NCBI RefSeq assembly: GCF_003236335.1
Contig: NZ_POUB01000002.1
Span: 1-64,000, forward strand
Source of the DNA: Micromonospora deserti
GTDB taxonomy: Bacteria; Actinomycetota; Actinomycetes; Mycobacteriales; Micromonosporaceae
Length of the DNA: 64,000 nt
Direction of reading: 5' to 3'
In this document: positions 27,126 through 37,386 of the stretch, piece by piece
Layout: each line of letters starts with the position of its first letter
Numbering within the stretch: position 1 is the first letter of the stretch
Program-made: the position numbers and the translations under genes
Notes under the pieces: model-generated
What the model saw: only the letters and a program-made list of their open reading frames with translations
Told to the model about the DNA's origin: nothing
The model's database searches: none

Positions 27126-28019
27126 ATGTGGGTCCGTGTGCTGGGCTCAGCGGCGGGGGGAGGATTTCCGCAATGGAACTGCGGCTGCCCAACCTGCCGT
27201 GCGGTACGCGACGGCTCCCGGCCGTGCCGACCCCGCACGCAGTCGTCGATCGCGGTCAGCGTGGACTACCAACGATGGGTTCTGCTCAACGCATCCCCCG
27301 ACATCCGGGTCCAGATCGAGTCCTTCCCCGCGCTGCACCCGCACCACGGGAGAACGACACCGCTGCAGGCGGCGCTGCTCACCGACGCCGAGCTCGACCA
27401 CACGCTCGGCTTGTTGCTTCTGCGTGAGGGGCGGGGCCTCGAGCTGCACACCACCGCCGCGGTGCGGGAGACCCTGTACACCGGGACAGCCTTACTCCGG
27501 ACGCTCGAATCCTACTGCCCGGTCACCTGGCGAGAAGTCGTACCGGGGGCCGACGTATCCCTGGGAACCGGGTTGTCCTACCGGGCCTTCGACGTCCCCA
27601 CAAACAAGCGAACCCGCTTCGGTCCTGGCAGGGTGCAGGGACGGGTCGTTGGATACCGACTGACCGACGAGCACAGCGGCCGGACCGCCGTCTACCTGCC
27701 GGGCGTGCAGGAGCTCACGCCGGCGGTGCGCGCACAGCTGGATGGCTGCGCATGCCTGCTCGTCGACGGGACCTGCTGGGCCGACGACGAGCTTGTCCGG
27801 CTCGGCCTGGCCGAGAAATCGGCGCGCGAGATGGGGCACCTGCCGATCGACGGTCCCGACGGCAGCCTCCAACAGCTGTCACCGCTTCAGATCGAGCGCA
27901 AGATCTACATTCATATCAACAACACCAATCCGATCCTGCTGGAAGACGCGCCCGAGCGGCGCATCGTTGAGGAGCGTGGCATGGAAGTGGCCACCGACGG
28001 GCTGGAAGTACGGGTCTAG
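27126..28019 (+). CDS. pqqB: PQQ biosynthesis protein PqqB
   Basis: The 297-residue product has the metallo-beta-lactamase-like fold of PqqB: MWVRVLGSAAGGGFPQWNCG, the zinc-site Cys pair CGCPTC, LLNASPDIRVQI, LLTDAELDHTLGLLLLREG, LLVDGTCWADDE and IHINNTNPIL. PqqB acts as an iron-dependent hydroxylase on the Glu-Tyr intermediate. ATG 27126 follows GAGGGGACGAGG. It is about 80 bases after pqqA and five bases before pqqC. Confidence 0.94.
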   Translation: MWVRVLGSAAGGGFPQWNCGCPTCRAVRDGSRPCRPRTQSSIAVSVDYQRWVLLNASPDIRVQIESFPALHPHHGRTTPLQAALLTDAELDHTLGLLLLREGRGLELHTTAAVRETLYTGTALLRTLESYCPVTWREVVPGADVSLGTGLSYRAFDVPTNKRTRFGPGRVQGRVVGYRLTDEHSGRTAVYLPGVQELTPAVRAQLDGCACLLVDGTCWADDELVRLGLAEKSAREMGHLPIDGPDGSLQQLSPLQIERKIYIHINNTNPILLEDAPERRIVEERGMEVATDGLEVRV

Positions 28020-28024
28020 GGGCG

Positions 28025-28720
28025 ATGATGACGTTAACCGACACCGACACCGACAGCTTCGTCGCAGCGCTGCGCGCCCAGTCGCAGCGCTACCACCACC
28101 AGCATCCCTTCCACATCAGGATGAACGCCGGGCACCTGAGTCGTCTGCAGATCCAGGGTTGGGTGGCCAACCGCTTCTACTACCAAGAGAACATCCCCCG
28201 CAAGGACGCCGCCATCCTCGCCAACTGCCCCGATCGCGACGTACGCCGACGTTGGATCCGACGCATCCTCGACCACGACGGCACGACGAGTGGAGAGGGT
28301 GGCATCGAGGCGTGGCTGCGCCTGGGCGAGGCGGTGGGACTGACCCGGGAGGAAATGATCGACGGGCGCCACCTCGTGCCCGGGGTCCGGTTCGCCGTCG
28401 ACTCGTACGTCACGTTCGCCCGGACCCGGCCGTGGGTCGAGGCGGTGGCATCCTCGTTGACCGAGCTGTTTGCGCCGGATCTGATGGCCGAGCGCCTCGC
28501 CGCGTTCGAGCGCTGTTACCCCTGGACCGACCCGGAGGGCCTCGCGTACTTCCGGGCCCGCCTGACACAGGCTCCCCAGGACAGCGAACACGCCCTGGAA
28601 GTGGTGCTCGGCCATTGCCGGTCACCCGACGAGCAGGAACGCGCCGTGGCGGCGCTGTCCTTCAAGTGCGATGTTCTCTGGAACATCCTGGACGCAATCG
28701 ATCGGGCCTATGCCGACTGA
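28025..28720 (+). CDS. pqqC: Pyrroloquinoline-quinone synthase PqqC
   Basis: PqqC performs the last step, oxygen-dependent ring closure and eight-electron oxidation to PQQ. At 231 residues it is of usual length, with the helical-bundle landmarks YHHQHPFHIRMNAG, QIQGWVANRFYYQENIPRKD, FAVDSYVTFARTRPWVEAVA and FKCDVLWNILDAID. Its stop overlaps the pqqD start, and a second in-frame ATG at 28028 is an equally possible start. Confidence 0.95.
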   Translation: MMTLTDTDTDSFVAALRAQSQRYHHQHPFHIRMNAGHLSRLQIQGWVANRFYYQENIPRKDAAILANCPDRDVRRRWIRRILDHDGTTSGEGGIEAWLRLGEAVGLTREEMIDGRHLVPGVRFAVDSYVTFARTRPWVEAVASSLTELFAPDLMAERLAAFERCYPWTDPEGLAYFRARLTQAPQDSEHALEVVLGHCRSPDEQERAVAALSFKCDVLWNILDAIDRAYAD

Positions 28721-29018
28721 CCGATCCGAGACGGCGACGAGCGCTGCGGTGCGATCGTCCAGCCGCCCCAAGCTTTCCCGGCACGTGGACCTGATGTTCG
28801 ATCAGGTACGCGGGCGACACGTGCTGCTGGCGCCGGAGTCGGTCTCGGTCCTGAACGTCACGGGCGCGGCCATTCTCGGTCTGTGTGACGGCCAACGGAC
28901 GGTGGCTGCGATCGTGGCGGAGCTGCGCGGCCGGTACGACCGCGTGGTCGACGACGAGGTGCGGCGCTTCCTCGCCCGGCTTGTCGACCGGCGGTGCGTG
29001 GAGCTCAGCGATGACTAG
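28710..29018 (+). CDS. pqqD: PQQ peptide chaperone PqqD
   Basis: PqqD binds PqqA and presents it to the radical enzyme PqqE. The 102-residue product has a roughly 25-residue Ser/Arg-rich N-terminal extension, then the PqqD fold: RPKLSRHVDLMFDQVRGRHV, LLAPESVSVLNVTGAAILGL, TVAAIVAELRGRYD and VRRFLARLVDRRCVEL. ATG 28710 overlaps the end of pqqC by 11 bases, and its stop overlaps pqqE by eight, so the three are translated as a block. Confidence 0.92.
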   Translation: MPTDRSETATSAAVRSSSRPKLSRHVDLMFDQVRGRHVLLAPESVSVLNVTGAAILGLCDGQRTVAAIVAELRGRYDRVVDDEVRRFLARLVDRRCVELSDD

Positions 29019-30186
29019 GCCGTTCGGATTGCTGGCCGAACTCACCTACCGCTGCCCGCTGCACTGCGCGTACTGCTCGAACCCGCTCAACCTTGCCGAC
29101 TATCGAGACGAACTGACCACGGCGGAGTGGCGACGGGTGCTGGCCGAGGCTCGGGAATTGGGCGTTCTGCAGCTTCACCTGTCGGGCGGTGAGCCGCTGC
29201 AGCGCCGGGACATCGTAGAGATCGTGCGGTGTGCCACCGAGCTGGGGCTGTACACGAACCTCATCACGAGCGCGCTCGGCCTCTCCCGCCGGCGTGCCGA
29301 ACAGCTCCGAGCGGCCGGCCTCGACCACGTACAGATCAGCATCCAGGCCGACCTGCCGGCCGCGTCCGACCGGATCGCCGGCACTCCGTCCTTCCAGCGC
29401 AAGCTCGAGGTGGCACGTCTGGTCAAGGAGCTGGGCTGGCCGCTGACGCTGAATGTCGTCCTGCACCGGCACAACATCGACAGTGTCGCCGGCATCCTCC
29501 GGCTGGCAGAGGAGCTGCGGGCCGAACGCCTCGAGTTGGCCAACACCCAGTACTACGGCTGGGCGTGGCGTAATCGGGATGCGCTGCTGCCCAGCAGGTC
29601 ACAGCTCGACCGGGCGGAAGCGGTGGCCCGGGCCGCGCGAGAGCGCCTGAAGGGGCGGATGGAGATCATCTACGTCCGGCCCGACTACTACGGCCAGTAC
29701 CCCAAGCCGTGCATGGGGGGATGGGGACAGCGGCAGCTCACCGTGGCGCCAAACGGCGACGTCCTCCCATGCCCGGCTGCGCAGGCGTTGCCGCTTCCCC
29801 ACGCGAGCGTACGCACGGACACCCTCGCGTGGATCTGGACGCAATCGCCGCTGTTCCAGCGTTTTCGCGGAACCCACTGGATGGTTGACCCCTGCCAGAG
29901 CTGCGCGCGCCGCGAGATCGACTTCGGCGGGTGCCGCTGCCAGGCGTTCCAACTCACCGGTGACGCCGCTCGCACCGACCCGGTCTGCCACCTTTCGCCC
30001 GACCACGGGATCGTTGCCGAAGCGGTGCAGGCCGCCAACAGGGAGACACGGCCCCGGACGTACCCGGCTGAGGGGGGCACGACCCGCTCCGGCGGGCAGG
30101 ACCAGATCCCTGACTGCGACAGCGGCAACCCTGACCGTGCAACCCCACCGGTCGTTGATCTGTCACCACGTGGTCAAACGCGATAG
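29011..30186 (+). CDS. pqqE: Radical SAM PqqA peptide cyclase PqqE
   Basis: PqqE links Glu and Tyr side chains in PqqA. The 391-residue product has the radical SAM cluster motif CPLHCAYC (Cys15, 19, 22), the GGEPLQRRD strand, and a C-terminal SPASM region with CMGGWGQRQLTVAPNGDVLP and CQSCARREIDFGGCRCQAF for auxiliary iron-sulfur clusters. ATG 29011 overlaps pqqD. The last 50 or so residues are a Pro/Arg/Asp-rich tail beyond the usual family end. No pqqF-type protease follows, so PqqA trimming must be done by an enzyme encoded elsewhere. Confidence 0.95.
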   Translation: MTRPFGLLAELTYRCPLHCAYCSNPLNLADYRDELTTAEWRRVLAEARELGVLQLHLSGGEPLQRRDIVEIVRCATELGLYTNLITSALGLSRRRAEQLRAAGLDHVQISIQADLPAASDRIAGTPSFQRKLEVARLVKELGWPLTLNVVLHRHNIDSVAGILRLAEELRAERLELANTQYYGWAWRNRDALLPSRSQLDRAEAVARAARERLKGRMEIIYVRPDYYGQYPKPCMGGWGQRQLTVAPNGDVLPCPAAQALPLPHASVRTDTLAWIWTQSPLFQRFRGTHWMVDPCQSCARREIDFGGCRCQAFQLTGDAARTDPVCHLSPDHGIVAEAVQAANRETRPRTYPAEGGTTRSGGQDQIPDCDSGNPDRATPPVVDLSPRGQTR

Positions 30187-30304
30187 CCCCGACCGTCGAC
30201 GGCGATTTTCGTCCATCACGGTGCACGATCCGCCGACTCCACGGATTGGCGGCATCTGCCCAATGCGCCCGCGTCCAACGCCCCGCCATCCTATCTTCGT
30301 AGGC

Positions 30305-31444
<1,140 letters not shown>

Positions 31445-31448
31445 CCGG

Positions 31449-31464
31449 CCGGCGGGACCGCCGG
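31449..31464 (+). terminator. Possible terminator hairpin after formaldehyde dehydrogenase
   Basis: A compact inverted repeat CCGGCGG-GA-CCGCCGG begins four bases after the stop codon. The loop is very tight unless the top pair opens, and no T tract follows, so it is only a candidate. Confidence 0.35.
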
Positions 31465-31595
31465 GGGCGGGTCGTAACCACAGGCGCCGGTGCGGGGCGA
31501 GGTCGACGAGTGGGGTGTTGCCAGCTGCTCGTCCACGAGAAGCCGCAGATCCTAATTGAAGCAGAGATTGCCCGAATTGACGGAGAGGTGCGGCG

Positions 31596-34500
31596 GTGGG
31601 GGTGCGTACCTGGATCGAGGGCTGGCCGGTCTACCGCCAGATCATCGGCAACGATCCGCTCGGGCGGGGGCCGGCGGCGAAGTCCAGCCGTTCGGCGGAG
31701 CTCGTTGCCCGCACCGAGACCGCCGACTCGATGGTCCGGTCGGTCTGCCCGTACTGCGGCGTCGGCTGCGGCCAGCGGGTCTACGTCAGCGACGGGAAGG
31801 TCAGCCAGATCGAGGGGGACCCGGACAGCCCGATCTCCCGGGGCCGGCTCTGCCCGAAGGGGGCGGCCAGCAAGAACCTGGTCACCAGTGAGCTGCGCCA
31901 GCAGAAGGTCCGCTACCGGCGGCCGTACGGCACCGAATGGGAAGACCTCGACCTCGATACGGCGATGGACATGATCGCCGACCGGGTCATCGCCGCCCGG
32001 GCGGAGACCTGGGAGGACGTCGACAACGAGGGGCACCCGCTGCGGCGCACCCTTGGCATCGCCAGCCTCGGCGGTGCCACGCTGGACAACGAGGAGAACT
32101 ACCTCATCAAGAAGCTGTTCACCGCGATGGGGGCGCTGCAGATCGAGAACCAGGCACGGATTTGACACTCCGCCACCGTCCCCGGTCTGGGGATCAGCTT
32201 CGGTCGCGGCGGCGCGACGGCCTTCCAGCAGGATCTGGTCAACAGTGACTGCGTCATCATCCAGGGCTCCAACATGGCCGAGGCTCACCCGGTCGGATTC
32301 CAGTGGGCGATGGAGGCGAAGGCACGGGGCGCCAAGATCTTCCACGTCGATCCGCGATTCACCAGGACCAGCGCGTTGGCCAGCGCACACGTGCCCATCC
32401 GGGCCGGAACGGACATCGCGTTCCTCGGTGGCATTGTGAACTACATCCTGCGGAACGAACTGGACTTCCGGGAGTACGTGATCGCCTACACCAACGCGGC
32501 GACCATCGTCAGCGAGGATTTCCGGGACACCGAGGAACTGGACGGCCTCTTCTCCGGGTACGACGCGGAGAAGACCAGCTACGACCAGCAAAGCTGGCAG
32601 TACCAGGGGCAGGAGGAAGCCGGGCGGCGCGACACGGTCACCGAACGGGAAACCGCCGCCGGGTTGGGGTACGAGTCACACGGCCCGCCGATCTCCGGCC
32701 AAGCGCGGCGGGACGAGACGCTGCAGCACCCGCGATGCGTCTACCAGATCCTCAAGCGGCACTACGCCCGCTACACACCGGAGATGGTCGAGCGGGTCTG
32801 CGGGATCGCTCGCGAGAAGTTCGAGGAGGTGGCCCGAGCCTGGACGGAGAACTCCGGACGGGACCGGACGACCATGCTGGTCTACTCGGTGGGCTGGACC
32901 CAGCACACGGTCGGCGTGCAGTACATCCGGACCGGGGCGATCATCCAGCTGTTGCTGGGCAACGTCGGCCGACCGGGCGGCGGAGTGCTCGCCCTGCGCG
33001 GGCACGCCAGCATCCAGGGTTCCACTGACATCCCGACGCTGTTCGACCTGCTGCCGGGCTACCTGCCGAAGCCGCACCACGCGTCGCATCCGACGTTCGA
33101 CGAGTGGGTGGACAGCATCCGGCGTCCCGGCCAGAAGGGGTTCTGGGGCAACGCCCGTTCGTACGCGGTGAACCTGCTCAAGGCGTACTGGGGGGACGCG
33201 GCCACCCCGGAGAACGACTTCTGCTACGGGTACCTGCCCCGGATGACCGGCGACCACGGCCACTACCAGACGGTGTTCGACATGATCGACGGGAAGGTCA
33301 AGGGCTACTTCCTGGTCGGGCAGAACCCGGCGGTCGGGTCCGCGCACGGGCGCGCCCAGCGGCGGGGCCTGGCCAACCTCGACTGGCTGGTCGTCCGCGA
33401 CCTGTTCATGATCGAAAGCGCCACGTTCTGGAAGGACGGCCCGGAGGTGGAGACCGGCGAGCTCGCACCGGACCGGTGCCGAACCGAGGTCTTCTTCCTG
33501 CCGGCCGCCTCCCACGTGGAGAAGGAGGGCACCTTCACCCAGACCCAGCGGCTGGTGCAGTGGCGGGAAAAGGCCGTCGAGCCACCCGGTGACTGCCGCT
33601 CCGAGCTGTGGTTCTTCTACCACCTCGGCCGCATCATCCGGCAGAAGCTGGCCGCGTCCCCGAGCCCGCGCGATCAGGCGGTGCTCGACCTCACCTGGGA
33701 CTACCCCACCTCAGGGCCGCACGACGAGCCGTGCGCCGAGGCGGTGCTGCGGGAGATCAACGGATACGAGGTGGCCACCGGCCGGCCGCTGTCATCGTTC
33801 ACCGAGATGACCGCCGACGGCGCCACGGCCGGCGGCTGCTGGATCTACTGTGGTGTGTTCGCCGACGGTGTCAACCAGGCGGCCCGCCGTAAGCCGGGGC
33901 GGGAGCAGAGCTGGGTGGCGCCGGAGTGGGGCTGGGCCTGGCCGGCGAACCGGCGGCTGCTCTACAACCGGGCCTCCGCCGATCCTCAGGGACGGCCGTG
34001 GAGCGAACGCAAACGGTACGTGTGGTGGGACGAGGAGTCGGGCGAGTGGACCGGCCACGACGTGCCCGACTTCGAGAAGACCAAGCCGCCGTCGTACCGG
34101 CCGCCGGACGGGGCCACCGGGGTGGCGGCGCTGGCCGGCGACGACCCGTTCATCATGCAGGGCGACGGGAAGGGCTGGCTGTTCGCGCCGACCGGCGTGC
34201 TCGACGGACCACTGCCGACCCACTACGAGCCCGCTGAGTCGCCCGTCCGCAACCCGCTCTACGACCAGCAGGCCAGCCCCGCCCGGAAGACCTACCAACG
34301 GCCCGACAACCCGATCAACCCCAGCCCGCCGGGACCGCACAGCCAGGTCTTTCCGTACGTCTTCACCACTGCCCGGCTGACCGAGCACCACACCGCGGGC
34401 GGTATGAGCCGGACGGTGCGATACCTGGCGGAACTGCAACCGGAGATGTTCGTCGAGGTTTCGCCCGAACTGGCGGTGCAATTGGGGCTCACCCACCTGG

Positions 34501-34859
34501 GCTGGGCACACGTCGTCACGGCGCGTGCCGTGATCGAGGCGCGGGTGCTGGTGACCGACCGGCTCAGCCCGCTGCGGGTCGAGGGACGGGTCATCCACCA
34601 GGTGTGGCTGCCGTATCACTACGGCGGCACGGGGTTGGTGCGGGGCGAGTCGGTCAACGACCTGTTCGGCGCCGTTCTCGACCCGCATGTCCTGATCCAG
34701 GAAAGCAAGGTCGGCACCTGCGACATACGGCCCGGGCGCCGGCCCACCGGCCCGGCGCTGCTCGACTTCCTCGCCGACTACCGGCGGCGGGCCGGGATCA
34801 CCGACGGCCCGTACCCGCCCATTGTCACCACCGACGGCAGCACCAACCGGGAGGCCTGA
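31596..34859 (+). CDS. Selenocysteine-containing formate dehydrogenase, catalytic subunit
   Basis: One 1087-residue gene is interrupted by an in-frame TGA at 32163-32165 that should be read as selenocysteine 190. The N-terminal part has the 4Fe-4S motif CPYCGVGC (Cys51, 54, 58, plus Cys in GRLCPKG) and ends IENQARI; after the TGA it continues HSATVPGLGISFGRGGATAF and NMAEAHPVGFQWAMEAKARG, exactly the formate dehydrogenase order around the molybdenum ligand. A SECIS-like hairpin follows the TGA. The enzyme binds molybdopterin and oxidises formate to CO2. GTG 31596 follows GGAGAGGTG. Gene finders will wrongly split it. Confidence 0.93.
32163..32165 (+). other. Selenocysteine codon (UGA recoding site)
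   Basis: This TGA lies between CGG ATT and CAC TCC in an otherwise continuous formate dehydrogenase frame. Relatives have Sec or Cys at this residue, followed by His, as here. Reading continues for about 900 more family-consistent residues with no competing start nearby. Confidence 0.92.
32166..32206 (+). promoter_or_regulatory. SECIS element for selenocysteine insertion
   Basis: Directly 3' of the UGA, TCCCC (32179-32183) pairs with GGGGA (32189-32193) around a GGTCT loop. In the E. coli fdhF SECIS the apical GGUCU begins 18 bases after the UGA, and the same 18-base spacing is found here. The loop GU and the stem are what SelB contacts. The upper stem is clear; lower pairing was not resolved by hand. 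Confidence 0.8.
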
Positions 34860-34861
34860 GC

Positions 34862-35908
34862 ATGGTCGACAGCATCCATCCGTCCGGCGCGGTTGATCCC
34901 GCCCGGCAGGTCGGCTATCCCGACCCGCCGCCGCGGATGGGCTTCTTCACCGATACCAGCCTCTGCATCGGCTGCAAGGCGTGCGAGGTCGCCTGCAAGG
35001 AGTGGAACCTCGTCCCCGGCAGCGGCCTCGACCTGCTCGGCATGTCGTACGACAACACCGGTGCGCTCACCGCCAACTCCTGGCGGCACGTGGCCTTCGT
35101 CGAGCAGCCCCGGCCGGTCGGCTGGCAGATCACGGCGCCATTCGCCGAAACCCCGACCGGCCCGCCGGTGAGCCCGGCCACGGCCGAGGTCGCCGCCGGA
35201 GCCGGCAGCGACTCCGGTACCCGGCCCGGTGTCCCGCCGGGCCCGGACCCTGCCCCAGCCGGCGCGATGGCGGACGGAAGCCAGTTCCTCGGCATGCCCG
35301 GCACCGATCTGCCGGGCCGGCGGGATCGTGACGCCCGAAGCGACATGCGCTGGCTGATGATGTCCGACGTCTGTAAGCACTGCACCCACGCGGCCTGCCT
35401 GGACGTCTGCCCGACCGGCTCGCTGTTCCGCACCGAGTACGGCACGGTCGTGATACAGGAGGACATCTGCAACGGCTGCGGCTACTGCATCCCCGCCTGC
35501 CCGTACGGCGTGATCGACCAGCGGCGCGGCGACGGCCGGGCGTGGAAGTGCACCCTCTGCTACGACCGGCTCAAGGCGGGCAAGACGCCGGCCTGCGCCC
35601 AGGCCTGCCCGACCGAGTCGATCCAGTACGGACGGCTCGACGACCTTCGGGAGCGGGCCCAGCGACGGCTCGAGGAGTTGCACGCCGCGGAGGTGCCCGA
35701 GGCCCGGCTCTACGGGCACGACTCGAACGACGGGGTCGGTGGCAACGGCGCGTTCTTCCTGCTGCTCGACGAGCCGGAGGTCTACGGGCTGCCGCCGGAC
35801 CCGGTGGTGACCACTCGGGACCTGCCCCGGATGTGGCGCCGCGCCGCCGTCGCGGCGCTCACCATGGCGGGCGCCGCGCTCGCCGCGTTCGTCTGGCGGA
35901 CATCATGA
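34862..35908 (+). CDS. Formate dehydrogenase iron-sulfur subunit
   Basis: The 348-residue subunit carries electrons from the catalytic subunit to the membrane. It has four 4Fe-4S motif groups: CIGCKACEVACKEW, CKHCTHAACLDVCP, CNGCGYCIPACP and CTLCYDRLKAGKTPACAQAC. A Pro/Gly/Ala-rich insertion (about 95-150) splits the first and second groups, and a single C-terminal transmembrane segment (AAVAALTMAGAALAAFVW) anchors it. ATG 34862 is two bases after the catalytic subunit stop. Its own stop overlaps the next gene. Confidence 0.93.
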   Translation: MVDSIHPSGAVDPARQVGYPDPPPRMGFFTDTSLCIGCKACEVACKEWNLVPGSGLDLLGMSYDNTGALTANSWRHVAFVEQPRPVGWQITAPFAETPTGPPVSPATAEVAAGAGSDSGTRPGVPPGPDPAPAGAMADGSQFLGMPGTDLPGRRDRDARSDMRWLMMSDVCKHCTHAACLDVCPTGSLFRTEYGTVVIQEDICNGCGYCIPACPYGVIDQRRGDGRAWKCTLCYDRLKAGKTPACAQACPTESIQYGRLDDLRERAQRRLEELHAAEVPEARLYGHDSNDGVGGNGAFFLLLDEPEVYGLPPDPVVTTRDLPRMWRRAAVAALTMAGAALAAFVWRTS

Positions 35909-36900
35909 CAGCGGTACGCCGCGGCGTCGGGACGGAACCGGCCGTGCCGCCGGCCCAGTTCGCCTCCTACTACGGACGACCAATCATCAAGGCGGCGCCG
36001 TGGCGGCGCGACATCGCGTTGTACTTCTTCTCCGGTGGACTTGCCGCCGGCAGCGCGCTGCTGGCCGCGGGCGCCGACCTGACCGGCCGTCCGGCCCTGC
36101 GCCGAGCGAGCCGGCTCACCGCGCTTGGCGCGCTTGGCGCTGGCACCTACTTTCTGATCAACGATCTGGGCCGTCCAGACCGGTTCCACCACATGCTGCG
36201 GGTGGCCAAGCCGACCTCTCCGCTGTCGATGGGCACCTGGATCCTCGCCGCATTCGGGCCGCCGCTGGCAGTGGCCGCGGTGAGTGAGGTCGCGCCGCGG
36301 CTGCCCCGCCGCGGGATGCTCGGCCTGGCCGGCCGGCTGCTGCCGCCGATCGGCCGCGCCAACGGACTGGCCGCCGCGGCCCTCGCGCCCGCGGTGGCCA
36401 CGTACACCGCGGTGCTGCTCGCCGACACCGCCGTCCCGGCCTGGCGCGATGCCTGGGCCGACCTGCCGTACCTAGCTTCCGGCAGTTCGCTGGTCGCGGC
36501 GGCCGGGGCCGGTCTGGTCACCGCGCCGACCGCGCAGGCCGGTCCCGCCCGCCGGATGGCGCTGGCCGGCGCCGGCATCGAGCTCGTCGCCGAGCGCCGG
36601 ATAGGACGGCTCGGGTTGACCGGTGAGCCATACCGCCGGGGGCGCTCCGGCGCGCTGCTACGGACGGGGCGGGTCCTGCTCGTCGCCGGGACGGTCGGGG
36701 CGCTGCTCGGACGGCGCAGCCGACTGCTCTCCATGGTCTCCGGCGCGGCGTTGGTAGCCTCCTCGTTGGCGACGCGGCTCGGGATCTTCAGGGTCGGCAC
36801 GGCGTCCGCCAGCGACCCGAAGTACACGGTCGTGCCGCAGCGGGAGCGGCTCGACCAGCGGGGAGGCGCGCCGGCCGACGGCACAGCGGCCGCCGCGTGA
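35905..36900 (+). CDS. NrfD/PsrC-type membrane subunit of formate dehydrogenase
   Basis: The 331-residue integral membrane protein starts with SYYGRPIIKAAPWRRDIALY and then FFSGGLAAGSALLAAGADLT, the opening of NrfD/PsrC-type quinone-interacting subunits, followed by LINDLGRPDRFHHMLRVAKP and SPLSMGTWILAAFGPPLAVA. About eight hydrophobic stretches are present. It replaces the cytochrome b subunit of E. coli-type enzymes and should pass electrons to menaquinone. ATG 35905 overlaps the previous stop (ATGA), completing a three-gene operon. Confidence 0.9.
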   Translation: MTAVRRGVGTEPAVPPAQFASYYGRPIIKAAPWRRDIALYFFSGGLAAGSALLAAGADLTGRPALRRASRLTALGALGAGTYFLINDLGRPDRFHHMLRVAKPTSPLSMGTWILAAFGPPLAVAAVSEVAPRLPRRGMLGLAGRLLPPIGRANGLAAAALAPAVATYTAVLLADTAVPAWRDAWADLPYLASGSSLVAAAGAGLVTAPTAQAGPARRMALAGAGIELVAERRIGRLGLTGEPYRRGRSGALLRTGRVLLVAGTVGALLGRRSRLLSMVSGAALVASSLATRLGIFRVGTASASDPKYTVVPQRERLDQRGGAPADGTAAAA

Positions 36901-36933
36901 TCCGACGGAGCGCGTGAGCCGAAGACGGGTGTC

Positions 36934-36987
36934 GCCAGGGACAAAGCGCTGGAGACCGGGTACGTCGACAAAGGCCACCACATGAAT
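36934..36987 (-). pseudogene. Short SelB-like relic
   Basis: On the reverse strand, IHVVAFVDVPGLQRFVPG resembles two separate blocks of SelB: the protein start (MHVVA) and the GTPase G3 block (VAFVDVPGHERFV), joined as if the bases between two VA pairs had been deleted. The His of DVPGH is Leu. No start codon or further SelB sequence follows. It lies right after a gene needing SelB, which makes a decayed selB copy plausible, but the match is only about 18 residues. Confidence 0.4.
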
Positions 36988-37086
36988 TCGCTCGCGTCGG
37001 TCCCCGCTTCCGTAGATGTCGCGTGACCACCGTGCCGGCCGGCTCGTTGAGCACACAGTGACCAGTTGGCGGGCCAGGATCACGCG

Positions 37087-37374
37087 ATGACCATTGACTA
37101 CGACGACCTGGCGGTATGGGTTACGCCGGGCGCCATCGGGGCCGGCGGGCTCCGCGACCCGCTCGCCGAGTGCCTACTCGAACACCGCGACCGCGACCGC
37201 GGCGTCCGGCGGCTGAAGATCCGGGCGCGCTGGCCCGGCAACCCCGTACACCTGTTCCAGCCCCACGACGTATCACGGTGCGGCCGGATCTGCCGTGCCC
37301 TGCCCCGCGTGGTGGAGAGCAAACCGGTGGCGGACAGGGCGGTGGAGCGCAATCAGCCCGCCCGTAACCGGTAG
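37087..37374 (+). CDS. Hypothetical small protein
   Basis: A 95-residue frame starts at ATG 37087 (MTIDYDDLAVWVTPGAIGAG) with a modest AGGA site eight bases upstream. It is charged and Arg-rich in the C-terminal half (LLEHRDRDRGVRRLKIRARW), with no signal peptide, membrane segment or recognised domain. It lies 12 bases before the LtrA gene. It may be real or a chance frame in GC-rich DNA; the balanced composition of its first half is the main argument for coding. Confidence 0.4.
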   Translation: MTIDYDDLAVWVTPGAIGAGGLRDPLAECLLEHRDRDRGVRRLKIRARWPGNPVHLFQPHDVSRCGRICRALPRVVESKPVADRAVERNQPARNR

Positions 37375-37386
37375 CCGCCGCGACGG

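Noticed and set aside
32163-32165. The TGA seen as a nonsense mutation splitting the formate dehydrogenase
   Set aside because: The residue position is the known Sec/Cys site, His follows as in relatives, and a SECIS-like hairpin is at the right distance.
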